64,000 nt of DNA from Flavivirga jejuensis (GTDB lineage Bacteria > Bacteroidota > Bacteroidia > Flavobacteriales > Flavobacteriaceae): assembly GCF_030540765.1 (NCBI RefSeq), contig NZ_JAUOEL010000004.1, forward strand, positions 248,001 through 312,000, written 5' to 3'. Below, piece after piece: positions 8,907-17,257 of this stretch. Each line of letters begins with the position of its first letter. The stretch's first letter is position 1. The notes beneath the pieces are model-generated. The model had not been told where the DNA came from and did no database searches. It saw only the letters and a program-made list of their open reading frames with translations. The position numbers were made by a program, and so were the translations under genes.

Positions 8907-9752
8907 ATGAAAATATATTTTAAATTAATATTACTTCTTTTAACAATATCGTTAGCATCATGTGAAGATGTTATAGATGTAGATGTGCAAAATGGCGTTA
9001 GCAGATTAGTTATTGAAGCTTCTCTTGATTGGGAAAAAGGAACAACAGGAAGTAATCAAACTATAAAATTAAGTAAATCGACACCGTATTTCGATACTAC
9101 AACCAATACAGGTGTTACAAATGCCTCTGTTAGAGTTGTTAATGATAACGATGGAACAGAATTTGTTTTCACCCATCAAGGTGATGGTGCGTACACAACA
9201 AACAATTTTATTCCTGTGGTTGGCGAATCTTATACTTTAGAGGTTATTCATGACGGAGAAACTTATAGCGCAAATGAGACTTTAACACCTGTTGTGGATA
9301 TTGATGCTATTACGCAGTCTGTAGAAAGTGGTTTTAATGATGAGGATCTAGAAGTAAATATAATATTCACAGATCCTGAAGCAGAAGAGAATTATTATTT
9401 ATTTAAGTTTCAAAAAGAAGGCGATCTGTTACCAACATTAGAAGATGGTGATGATGAATTTGTTAATGGAAATAAAGTAACCTGGTGGTTTGAAAAGGAA
9501 GAAGATGACGATACAGATGAAATAGAAGCTTTTATGCCTGGAGATACTGTGAGTATCGAATTTTATGGTATTTCTGAAGCATTTTCAAACTATATGCAAA
9601 TTCTTATAGAACAAGCCGAGGGAGCAGGTCTTTTTAGTACAACTCCAGTGCCTTTAAAAGGAAATTGTATTAATACAACAAATGCAGATAATTATGCTTT
9701 TGGATATTTTAGATTAACACAAGTTGTAAGAACGAGTTATACGTTTCAATAA
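8907..9752 (+). CDS. DUF4249 family lipoprotein
   Basis: A 281-residue lipoprotein with a signal peptide and lipobox ending at C19 (LTISLASCEDVIDVDV). The CEDVIDVDV start, followed by a beta-rich domain with LVIEASL and a VTNASVRVVND stretch, matches the DUF4249 pattern. It is the second gene of a two-gene operon with the TonB receptor. It is expected to sit on the outer membrane and may help capture ligand, as SusD-type partners do; that role is inferred from pairing only. The middle part is acidic (EKEEDDDTDEIEAF), which could bind cations. Confidence 0.88.
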   Translation: MKIYFKLILLLLTISLASCEDVIDVDVQNGVSRLVIEASLDWEKGTTGSNQTIKLSKSTPYFDTTTNTGVTNASVRVVNDNDGTEFVFTHQGDGAYTTNNFIPVVGESYTLEVIHDGETYSANETLTPVVDIDAITQSVESGFNDEDLEVNIIFTDPEAEENYYLFKFQKEGDLLPTLEDGDDEFVNGNKVTWWFEKEEDDDTDEIEAFMPGDTVSIEFYGISEAFSNYMQILIEQAEGAGLFSTTPVPLKGNCINTTNADNYAFGYFRLTQVVRTSYTFQ

Positions 9753-10188
9753 TTTTCTGTTATTAAAACAAAATAAAAAGGCTGTTTAAAAAGTGATGGA
9801 CTTTATTATTGTTCAGAGTAAAGCGTTTGTTATCCTATGTTTGCAAAAGGCTAGTTCATTCAGAGCACAGCGAAGAATCTTTATTATTAATCTCTATAGA
9901 TTCTTCAGTCGTACCTCCTTCTGAATGACATGGCGGTCTTATTTTGTTCAAAAGTTTGTCATCAGAACTAGTGTCATTCAGAACATTCCGACAATTGTCG
10001 GAGTTGAAGAATCTCTAAAAACCAAACATTAAAGTTTAAGAGGTTCTTCAGTCGTAAGCTTCGCTTATATCTTCAAACAAAATATATTTTGTTTTCGATA
10101 GCTTTCTGGATGACATAGCGACTTCATCGTATTCAGAATAACACTTTTTAGGCAGTCTCTTTTGTTTTATAAGAATCAAAGTGAATCA
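9753..10188. repeat. Intergenic block of dispersed palindromic repeats (block 1)
   Basis: Two members of the dispersed family lie here. One is a core in reverse orientation at 9855-9930, starting TTCATTCAGAG and ending TTCTGAATGAC. The other is a longer composite at 9973-10114 bounded by GTCATTCAG and CTGGATGAC. The second contains the perfect 14-bp palindrome CCGACAATTGTCGG (9988-10001) and an A/T palindrome around AAACAAAATATATTTTGTTT. No gene is visible. Confidence 0.8.
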
Positions 10189-11898
10189 TTACAATTCAAA
10201 ATCAGCATGTTTCCAACTTGCTTTAAAAAGTTCGTTATAGCGTTCGGTGTTTTCTTCATCGCCTAATGCTTCATAAGCCGTTTTTAAGCCATGATACGCC
10301 CAGCCGTTTTTTGGTAAATATTCAAGGTCTTTAAGATAGGATTCAATAGCGAGTTTCTTTTGTCCGTTAAGTATATAAATAGGCCCTAAGTGATGACGAA
10401 TAGAAAAAAACCAATCTGGTGGTTCGTTATAATTTAATGCATCTTCCATTATAACAGCCTCTTTTAAAAGCGCAATACTAGCTTTTAAATCGCCTTCATG
10501 AGCTAAAATCTCACTTTTTAAAACCTTTTCAGCTATTTTAACTAATTCGTAAACCGAGTTAATGTCCCAAACAGTTACTTCGCTTAATGTTTCGTCTTTT
10601 GCTAATGTTTCTAATTCAGTTAGTTCAGCTTTAGCTTTATCCAAATCGCCTTTTCCTAAATAAGCCATACCTTCTGCATAATGCCTAATCGCTTTTGGAT
10701 ATTTTAAATCGTAGGTTTCTAGTTTCATGTTTAAAATAGAATCCCATTGTTTAAATTTAACGGCGACATAATATGGAATGGTGTAATAATGTTGTAAAGT
10801 GCCCCAGCCTGGTAGTTTCATAATTTCTGGATGCACATGTTCCGATACTTTATTAGCACCAATCATAGCCCAATAACTATTTCCTTCAAGAGTTGCCGTA
10901 GCCGCCATAAAATGATAATTATGTGGGTAATAGGCGAGTGGGTAGGCTCCTTGAGCATGACAGGTTGTAACATACGTACTATCTGCCTTTACAGCAGCAA
11001 TATTAGATAAGGTACCTTTGTGATAGTCTCCTGTTCTTATATAGGTATGAGAGGGCATATGTAATAAATGTCCAGAACCAGAAACCAAGCCATCATCAAA
11101 AGCTTTAGCAGATATATTAGCGCGTTCTGGTGTTTTGGAACCTTCAACGGCATGTATATAAAAATGATGTGCTCCAGGGTGTTTTGGGTTTTGAGCTATA
11201 AGCTTTTCTAAAAGCGTTACTATTTCTGGAGTCCAAGATTTTTCTGTACCATCTTTCTCATTTAAATCCCAAGGATGTAAATTCATAAGAGACTCTGCAT
11301 ATAAGGTGCTAATTTCTGTATCCTCAGGATATTGATCGTATAAAGTCTTCATGGCCTTAGAATATTTAGCATCTAACGCAGACCTGTCTTCGGGAGGTTT
11401 GGGAGCATAGCGTAATGCCATTGCATTAATAAACTGTCTTTCCTTTTCTGTACCATTTTTAGATAGTTCTTTTGCTTTTTGTATCGCTTCGTAGGCACGT
11501 TCGTAATTATCGTCTTCCATTCCCGCATTGTAATTAGGTCCTAATACATAAGCGTATCCCCAAAAAGCCATAGCGCAGTTGGGATCTAATTTTGTGGCGT
11601 AATAAAAAGAACGGGCAGCTTCTGCATGATTAAAAGCATAAGCCAATGCCAGGCCTTGATTAAAATAGCGCTGTGTCAAAGTATTTTGAGTGGTAATAGG
11701 ATAGCTTACGACATCATAACCTTTTAAAAGAGGGGCTATGTTGTCTTTTTTATACCATTCTGCATCTGTAACTTGTGGTACACAGGCGTATCTGGATGAT
11801 ACAGTGGTTTTACTAATAAAATCTTTTGGTTGTTCGTTGGTCTTTTTACAAGAAAAAAATAGATTTAGGGTAATGAATACTAGTATACCTCTTTTCAT
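10189..11898 (-). CDS. Large TPR-repeat lipoprotein of unknown function
   Basis: A 569-residue lipoprotein with the lipobox ending at C17 (ITLNLFFSCKKT). Tetratricopeptide-like helical repeats run through most of it, for example RYFNQGLALAYAFNHAEAARSFYYATKLDP near residue 80 and the C-terminal NGQKKLAIESYLKDLEYLPKNGWAYHGL. Between them is a His-rich conserved core (HHFYIHAVEG, HLLHMPSHTYIRTGDYHKG, YPHNYHF) that is unusual for a pure scaffold and could bind a metal or haem. I do not know a biochemical function. It is flanked by repeat blocks and has no obvious operon partner. Confidence 0.8.
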   Translation of the reverse strand: MKRGILVFITLNLFFSCKKTNEQPKDFISKTTVSSRYACVPQVTDAEWYKKDNIAPLLKGYDVVSYPITTQNTLTQRYFNQGLALAYAFNHAEAARSFYYATKLDPNCAMAFWGYAYVLGPNYNAGMEDDNYERAYEAIQKAKELSKNGTEKERQFINAMALRYAPKPPEDRSALDAKYSKAMKTLYDQYPEDTEISTLYAESLMNLHPWDLNEKDGTEKSWTPEIVTLLEKLIAQNPKHPGAHHFYIHAVEGSKTPERANISAKAFDDGLVSGSGHLLHMPSHTYIRTGDYHKGTLSNIAAVKADSTYVTTCHAQGAYPLAYYPHNYHFMAATATLEGNSYWAMIGANKVSEHVHPEIMKLPGWGTLQHYYTIPYYVAVKFKQWDSILNMKLETYDLKYPKAIRHYAEGMAYLGKGDLDKAKAELTELETLAKDETLSEVTVWDINSVYELVKIAEKVLKSEILAHEGDLKASIALLKEAVIMEDALNYNEPPDWFFSIRHHLGPIYILNGQKKLAIESYLKDLEYLPKNGWAYHGLKTAYEALGDEENTERYNELFKASWKHADFEL

Positions 11899-12002
11899 TC
11901 TGTAATGTTTTGTTTTTCAGTAAATTACTGTATTGCAATTTACTAAAATTTTTAGATGTATTTAAGGTGGAATTTATTTAATTTTGTTTTTTAGTGCCAC
12001 TT

Positions 12003-12280
12003 TCAGATTTCAGATATCATATTCTTGATTAGAAAATGTTTCCCTTGCCAAAGGTTCTTTCTAATTAGTTTTTTATCAATTTTAGCACCCATTTCAAAAT
12101 TCTTTAAACCGTTCCATTGTGGGGCAATAAGTAAGTGCGCTGGTGATTCGTTAATAAATCGTTCAATAATAATATCAGATCTTAGTAAATATTGTTATAG
12201 CCAACCTCTGCAACCGAGGTACTAATTTTTTCTTTAGAAGACATTTCAGTCATACTACCATCAAATTTCCAGATCTTGTC
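12003..12280 (-). pseudogene. Decayed minus-strand gene fragment, family not recognised
   Basis: Two adjacent minus-strand frames read like one protein broken by a frameshift and stop. The upstream part (about 12280-12215) reads KIWKFDGSMTEMSS and then STSVAEVGYNNIY. The downstream part (about 12195-12003) reads SDIIIERFINESPAHLLIAP and then WNGLKNFEMGAK, ending in a stop. Composition and heptad-free hydrophobic pattern look protein-like, and there is no usable start in the second part. I cannot name the family. The plus-strand frame over the same bases is its shadow. Confidence 0.4.
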
Positions 12281-12328
12281 CTATTTATTAGACAAAAAAA
12301 GGATGTCAAGGGACATTATTTGCTAAAC
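12281..12328. repeat. 48-bp direct repeat, copy 1
   Basis: Matches 13373-13420 at most positions: CTATTT, then TTAGACAAAAAAAG, then AAG and GACATTATTT are shared. The two copies bracket the lipoprotein gene at 12455-13300. Confidence 0.7.
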
Positions 12329-12454
12329 TCTAATCAGTAGTTTTTTAAGTTATACTTTTTAGTTTATGAAAAGTCTCTTAAAAAAAAAGTTTTTGAGTTA
12401 AAGTCTGTTTTTTAGGATCTTGAGTAACGATTACCGATGTACAAATAGTTTTTA

Positions 12455-13300
12455 TTATTGATTATAAATAAAATCATAATTAATTTCTAGTTGATTTTGA
12501 GTGTAGTATTTTTTGTTAATGGGATAATTTTCATTGTCTAATGTCCAATCTTGTATATTAGTATCTGAACCTCGTTCATATTTAAGTACAAACTTAGGAA
12601 GAATAGAAGCTTCATTATTTGTTGCCATATTCAATGAATTCCCGTAAATTATATAGTTGTTTTTATTTACGCCAAACATGAAATTTTCATATACTGGAAA
12701 ATTTTTTGGAGGAAGATTAATGTTATCATAAGTTAAATTTACAATACCGAAATTAGATGTAATAGTGGTAACATTATTATCATTATCATAAATAACTTCT
12801 ATAGAATCATTATCGCTTGTTTCTTTGTAAATAAGCCCTAAATTATTTGTAAAAAAAGTTTTAGTGGAAGAATTATTATTGAATTCGCGAATACTCGTTA
12901 TTGTGTTATCCGAATTATAAATAAAATTTGTAGTGGTAATATTATTATTATCTGTCTTTATAGTTTTGGTTATTCTTTCCATATCATCATATGATATGGT
13001 AAATTCATAGGTAAGAGTTTTATCAGGTAAATATCCCTTATTCGAAGATAATTTTCCATTATTATACGTCCAATTGAAATAATTGGTTAATTTATTATTT
13101 ATATCATAAAAAGAATCGGTTTTTGGTTTGTTGTCTTCATAAACCCTTGTAACAAATCTTTCAGGCTCACCTAGGTTGTAAACTGTAATTTTCATTTTAG
13201 AAAGAAGTTTGTCCTTTTTTGAATCTGTAGAGTCATCTGTTGAGCAAGACCAAATAACTAAGCCAATTAGAAGTATTAAGAATAAATTCAATTTTTTCAT
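12455..13300 (-). CDS. Lipoprotein with YD/RHS-like short repeats
   Basis: The likely start is the ATG at 13300 (MKKLNLFLILLIGLVIWSC), which gives a normal signal peptide and lipobox; an upstream ATG at 13318 adds six residues. The lipid-anchored Cys is followed by a Ser/Asp linker and then by repeating Tyr/Asn/Asp-rich strands (YDDMERITKTI, YNSDNTITSI, YDNDNNVTTITSNFG). These resemble the YD repeats of RHS-type and DUF4595-like proteins. About 281 residues in all. Surface location is likely and function is unknown. It stands alone and is bracketed by the 48-bp direct repeats. Confidence 0.75.
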   Translation of the reverse strand: MKKLNLFLILLIGLVIWSCSTDDSTDSKKDKLLSKMKITVYNLGEPERFVTRVYEDNKPKTDSFYDINNKLTNYFNWTYNNGKLSSNKGYLPDKTLTYEFTISYDDMERITKTIKTDNNNITTTNFIYNSDNTITSIREFNNNSSTKTFFTNNLGLIYKETSDNDSIEVIYDNDNNVTTITSNFGIVNLTYDNINLPPKNFPVYENFMFGVNKNNYIIYGNSLNMATNNEASILPKFVLKYERGSDTNIQDWTLDNENYPINKKYYTQNQLEINYDFIYNQ

Positions 13301-13372
13301 TAAGTAGCGTTTTGTCAAAATTGTTTATGGCGTTATTACACAAGACTAATATATTGATAAATTCATTATCTT

Positions 13373-13420
13373 CTATTTGTTAGACAAAAAAAGAATATTA
13401 AGAGACATTATTTACTCAAT
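13373..13420. repeat. 48-bp direct repeat, copy 2
   Basis: Second copy of the sequence at 12281-12328. It lies about 70 bp upstream of the lipoprotein gene start on the minus strand, so the repeated unit may be an old promoter region. Confidence 0.7.
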
Positions 13421-13583
13421 TTCAATTAGAGTTAATGGGTTTCAAATGTGATTTTTTAGGTGTATTTAAGATAAAAATTAATTAAGTTAATTTTTATTTA
13501 ATCTATTGTGTAAAAAATATTACTTTTAAGGTATTATATATTCTTTAAGTTATAAAATAGTAAAAAAAGAGTCTGCTCTGCAT

Positions 13584-14156
13584 TTGGAAACCCTCGAAAA
13601 CATTAATAAACTATCTGATGAAGATCTGATAAAAGGCATTGTTAAAGACAATAACACATTGCTTTTTGAGGTTTTATACGATAGGTATGCTAGGTTAGTA
13701 TATAATAAATGTTTTGGTTTTGCGAAGGATGAAGACGAAGCTGAAGATTTAACTCAAGATGTCTTTTTGAAACTTTTTGTTAAATTAGGGAGTTTTAAAG
13801 AGAAATCGAAATTCTCCACATGGTTGTATGCCTTTACATATAACCATTGTGTAAATTATGTAACCAGAAATACAGCCAAAAAATTAGAAAAACAATCTGT
13901 AGATTATAAAGATATTGAAAATCTTTCTGAAGACGACGACGATCATAGTTTTGTTGATATGAAAGTAGATAAGCTAAAAATAGCTTTGGAACTAATTTCT
14001 CCTGATGAGAAAATGATTTTATTGCTAAAATACCAAGATTTTCTTTCTATTAAAGAGATTGAAAGTGTTTTAGGAATTGGTGAAAGCGCAGTTAAAATGA
14101 GAATTAAACGCGCTAAAGATAAGTTGATAACAGTGTATAACGATAATCTTAAATAA
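13584..14156 (+). CDS. ECF-type RNA polymerase sigma factor
   Basis: A 190-residue sigma-70 family protein, group IV. Region 2 lies at about 25-95 (FEVLYDRYARLVYNKCFGFA, then DEAEDLTQDVFLKLF and FSTWLYAFTYN). Region 4 lies at about 135-185 (LISPDEKMILLLKYQDFLSI, IGESAVKMRIKRAKDKL). The start is a TTG at 13584; no ATG is nearby upstream in frame. The stop overlaps the next start as TAATG, so translation is coupled. No classical membrane anti-sigma factor follows; a 64-residue protein and an MscS-like channel do. That order resembles the Pseudomonas sigX, cfrX and cmpX genes, which answer envelope stress. Confidence 0.93.
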   Translation: METLENINKLSDEDLIKGIVKDNNTLLFEVLYDRYARLVYNKCFGFAKDEDEAEDLTQDVFLKLFVKLGSFKEKSKFSTWLYAFTYNHCVNYVTRNTAKKLEKQSVDYKDIENLSEDDDDHSFVDMKVDKLKIALELISPDEKMILLLKYQDFLSIKEIESVLGIGESAVKMRIKRAKDKLITVYNDNLK

Positions 14157-14350
14157 TGGAATATAATCCGTTTAAAGACATAAACAAGCCGCTTAAGGAA
14201 GTTCCAAAAGAACTGAAGTCTAAGGTTATGCAGGATATTGCTATAGCTAAGTTACTTATGGATCTTGCCCAGTTGTTTTCTTATAATATCGGTGATTTGA
14301 TAGAATCTGTTATGAAACAAAGAAAAGACAAGACAAGAGATAACCAATAA
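14156..14350 (+). CDS. Small CfrX-position protein of the sigma factor operon
   Basis: A 64-residue soluble, charged protein with no signal peptide or membrane segment. Its middle is one predicted amphipathic helix (ELKSKVMQDIAIAKLLMDLA) and the end is basic (MKQRKDKTRDNQ). The start codon overlaps the sigma factor stop (TAATG) and the channel gene follows after 26 bp, so the three genes form an operon. By position it could be an anti-sigma or adaptor protein between sigma factor and channel. It has no sequence motif that I recognise. Confidence 0.7.
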   Translation: MEYNPFKDINKPLKEVPKELKSKVMQDIAIAKLLMDLAQLFSYNIGDLIESVMKQRKDKTRDNQ

Positions 14351-14376
14351 TTAAGTATAAACCTAACAATATAAAT

Positions 14377-15204
14377 ATGGAAAAAGCAACAGAATTGAAA
14401 GATAAAGTTATGGAATCTATAGCAGCTATGTGGCCAGAAGTAGCTAAGATACTCCTTAATTTGGTAATAGTCCTTATTGTTTTATTTATTGGTTGGTTGG
14501 TAACAAAACTTGTTGTTAAAATTATAAAGAAAGCTTTAAAATTGGCCAAAGCTGATAAATTAGATGACAAGCTAAATGATATTGAGATTATAGAGGGTAA
14601 AAAACTAAAATTTGAAACCATTAAAATTATTTCAAATTTTGTGAAATGGGTGATGTATATTATGTTAATAATCATAGTATCGGATATCATGAATTTGACC
14701 ATGATTTCTGAACAGATTAGTAATTTATTAGGTTATTTACCACAATTATTCGCAGCCTTAGTTATTTTTACTATTGGGTTAATTTTAGCTAATACCATTA
14801 AGAAGGGCTTAAAATCTTTTTTTGAATCTATGGATTTATCTGGAGCGAAAGTTATAAGCCAGGTGGTCTTCTTTATCATATTAATTTTTGTTTCAATAAC
14901 AGCATTGAATCAGGCTGGTGTTAACACCGAAATTATTACAAGTAACTTAACTATGATTTTGGCAGCCTTTTTGTTAGCCTTCGTTTTAGCATTTGGTTTT
15001 GGTGCGCAAAAAGTAGTTGGGGACGTTTTAAAAGCTTTTTATATCAGAAAAACCTACGAAATTGGACAGGTCATCGAATTTAACAATATTAAAGGTGAAG
15101 TTGAAACAATAGATAGCATATCTCTTACGTTAAAAACAGAGGAAGGAAAATTAGTCGTTCCTATAAAGGATATAGTAGAGAGCCAAGTGAAAATTAAGGA
15201 TTGA
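14377..15204 (+). CDS. CmpX-like mechanosensitive (MscS-family) channel protein
   Basis: A 275-residue inner membrane protein. Hydrophobic segments lie at about 24-45, 92-110, 120-142, 160-180 and 188-210. Next comes a short MscS-type beta domain (YEIGQVIEFNNIKGEVETID, then LKTEEGKLVVPIKDIV). The Gly/Ala-rich last helix (LAFVLAFGFGAQKVVGDVL) fits the pore helix of MscS relatives. Length and layout match the CmpX group (TM-helix repeat plus MscS-like end). It is the third gene of the ECF operon, and an intrinsic terminator follows. A role in envelope tension sensing is inferred. Confidence 0.85.
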   Translation: MEKATELKDKVMESIAAMWPEVAKILLNLVIVLIVLFIGWLVTKLVVKIIKKALKLAKADKLDDKLNDIEIIEGKKLKFETIKIISNFVKWVMYIMLIIIVSDIMNLTMISEQISNLLGYLPQLFAALVIFTIGLILANTIKKGLKSFFESMDLSGAKVISQVVFFIILIFVSITALNQAGVNTEIITSNLTMILAAFLLAFVLAFGFGAQKVVGDVLKAFYIRKTYEIGQVIEFNNIKGEVETIDSISLTLKTEEGKLVVPIKDIVESQVKIKD

Positions 15205-15267
15205 CTTTAGTTAGGGTTAAAGTTTTGGTTGGTTACTTATCCAGGTTTTTAGCAACTCTCTATAAGT

Positions 15268-15303
15268 CCCTTTTCATTTGTTTGGAAAGGGCGCCTTTTT
15301 TTA
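15268..15303 (+). terminator. Intrinsic terminator of the sigma factor operon
   Basis: CCCTTT (15268-15273) pairs with AAAGGG (15286-15291), followed by GCGCC and a T-run that runs into the last codon of the convergent LytTR gene. Confidence 0.75.
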
Positions 15304-16017
15304 GAACTTTTCTAAGATTTGTAAAACCTCTTTTTTATAGCTTCGGCTAATAGGTAATGATTTATTATTAATTACTATTTCTTCATTTGTAAAAGAAATA
15401 ATACTATTTATTGATATAATATAGGATCTGTGGATTCTAATAAAATTTTTAACAGGTAGTTTGGCTTCAATAGCACTAATAGTTTCCCTGGTTACAATCG
15501 TTTTATCTGCTAAATGAATTTTAATATAATCACTATAACTTTCAATATAAATAATAGCATCAAAATCTATTTTGATCATGCGTCTGTCTGATCGAACAAA
15601 CATAAAATCACTATTATCTATGTTTTTTATGATGGCACTTTTTGTATCACTGTATATTTCAAAATAATTATTAATTGCTTTTAGTAAACGGTTAAAAGAA
15701 ATTGGTTTTAATAAGTAATCGACCGCTTGCAATTCAAACCCTTCTACAGCATAATCCCGATAAGCGGTTGTGAATATAATTTTAATGTCTTTGTTAATTG
15801 ATTTCGCAAAGGAGATTCCAGATATTTCGGGCATGTTAATGTCTAAAAAAATCAAATCTATATGGTTACTTCTTATGGCGCTAAAAGCTTCAATAGCGTT
15901 ATTACAACTAACAATTGTTTTAATATGAGGTATTTTTTTTAGATGTGTTTCTATAACTTCTCTTGCTATAGCTTCATCGTCAACAATAAGGCATGATATA
16001 TCTTTGCTTTTCAACAA
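15301..16017 (-). CDS. LytTR-family response regulator
   Basis: A 238-residue regulator. The receiver domain has D13-D14, phosphoacceptor D59 (LIFLDINMP) and the conserved K104 (LLKP). The C-terminal LytTR DNA-binding domain (about 135-235) contains IIYIESYSDYIKIHL and FIRIHRSYIISI. The start is a TTG directly after the stop of the kinase gene, with no in-frame ATG before the receiver core, so the two are translationally coupled. LytTR proteins bind short direct repeats about two helical turns apart. Its targets are unknown; the divergent serine hydrolase is a positional candidate. Confidence 0.92.
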   Translation of the reverse strand: MLKSKDISCLIVDDEAIAREVIETHLKKIPHIKTIVSCNNAIEAFSAIRSNHIDLIFLDINMPEISGISFAKSINKDIKIIFTTAYRDYAVEGFELQAVDYLLKPISFNRLLKAINNYFEIYSDTKSAIIKNIDNSDFMFVRSDRRMIKIDFDAIIYIESYSDYIKIHLADKTIVTRETISAIEAKLPVKNFIRIHRSYIISINSIISFTNEEIVINNKSLPISRSYKKEVLQILEKF

Positions 16018-17070
16018 TTATTCTGTGGTATTTAATATTAAATTGACTTTAAAAAGGGCATTTTCGTTGGTGATATTTAGCGTGTAATGACCTTTGTATA
16101 GTAAATCTAATCGCTTTTGTATATTTTCTAATCCAATACCTTTTTTATAGCTTTCAGACGATGTACTCGTGTTTTTTATACTAAAATGAATGTTTTTGTC
16201 TTCACAAGTTAATATTATTTTAATAGAAAGCAAACCATTTTTAATAGCACCATGTTTAAAACTATTTTCAATAAAAGGCAGTAATAGCATGGGGGCAATT
16301 TTAAGGTCTTCGGATATGTTTTCGGTTAAAAAAATAATATCTAAAGTGTTGTTAAATCTCATTTTTTCTAACTCAATATAGTCTTTAATATGATCTATAT
16401 CGTCTATTAAAAGGACAAATGGTTTATCAACTTTATAGAGTAAATAATCTAATAAATTTGAGAGTTTTAAAATCATTTCGGGCGTTTCATCTGCCTTTTT
16501 TAAAGCAAAGCCATACATGGTATTTAAAGTGTTAAACAAGAAGTGCGGATGAATTTGCATCTTTAAATACTTAAGCTGCTGCTCTTTTAATTTAAGTTGC
16601 GTCTCTAAAATTTTAGTTTCTAGTTTATTAGTTTGCTCGACATGTTTTAAATTAAGTTTTAACAACTTAAACCCACTTACTACAATAACAACTAGATATA
16701 CAGCAAGCGTTACAAAAAGTAAGTTTCTACTAATTGGTGCCATATCTGTGTACACAAAACTTGATAAATAAATAAGCCCATAAAATACCGAAATAAGGAT
16801 AAGGTATACCGAAATAATAACGGTATATAAGCTATATAAAGCAAAAAGGATGTATCGTTTTTTTATAAGGTATTCTGGAATTATTTTATAAATAAACACA
16901 TAGGTAGTGGCAATAGTTATGGGCATTAAAAACAGGGAGAATGATAATACATAGCTAAAATCACTACTATCAAAACCAAAAAAATAAGTGTAGAATAAAA
17001 GAACCCCAAACCAAAACAACGCATGGAGTAGCAATTGCACTATTTTTTTTAAAATGAATTTTTTTAGCAT
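16018..17070 (-). CDS. LytS-type sensor histidine kinase (His_kinase family)
   Basis: The frame is open from 17160, but the ATG at 17070 (MLKKFILKKIVQLLLHALFW) starts directly at the first membrane segment and is preferred; about 350 residues. Four membrane segments (about 10-30, 38-65, 75-105 and 118-140) precede a coiled-coil linker. The kinase core follows, with IHPHFLFNTLNTMYG carrying the phosphorylated His. A short HATPase ends the protein (IENSFKHG, GIGLENIQKRL). It has no extracytoplasmic domain of any size, so it probably senses within the membrane. It forms a two-gene unit with the LytTR regulator. Confidence 0.9.
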   Translation of the reverse strand: MLKKFILKKIVQLLLHALFWFGVLLFYTYFFGFDSSDFSYVLSFSLFLMPITIATTYVFIYKIIPEYLIKKRYILFALYSLYTVIISVYLILISVFYGLIYLSSFVYTDMAPISRNLLFVTLAVYLVVIVVSGFKLLKLNLKHVEQTNKLETKILETQLKLKEQQLKYLKMQIHPHFLFNTLNTMYGFALKKADETPEMILKLSNLLDYLLYKVDKPFVLLIDDIDHIKDYIELEKMRFNNTLDIIFLTENISEDLKIAPMLLLPFIENSFKHGAIKNGLLSIKIILTCEDKNIHFSIKNTSTSSESYKKGIGLENIQKRLDLLYKGHYTLNITNENALFKVNLILNTTE

Positions 17071-17257
17071 ATAATATTTAACATATAACAATATTACTAT
17101 AATTTTTACTACATGATGTGTTTTGTAGATGAATGACGGATTTAGTACCAGTTTTAGCATGTTGTTAAAAAAGAGACTAATTAGGTTATCTGTCGCATTT
17201 TAGTTTTTAGACTCGTTCTTAAGGTTAAGTTTGTTGCATATTTAAAATTAAAAGTAG

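Larger units (their letters stand above)
11899..12454. other. Intergenic region with a decayed gene
   Basis: Contains the minus-strand gene remnant at 12003-12280 and one copy of a short duplicated sequence at 12281-12328. A third weak similarity (TTTTTAGATGTATTTAAG near 11949) resembles 13463-13481. No intact gene is visible. Confidence 0.5.

Noticed and set aside
12025-12225. A plus-strand frame of 66 residues.
   Set aside because: It is the shadow of a protein-like, decayed minus-strand frame and has no signal or family features.
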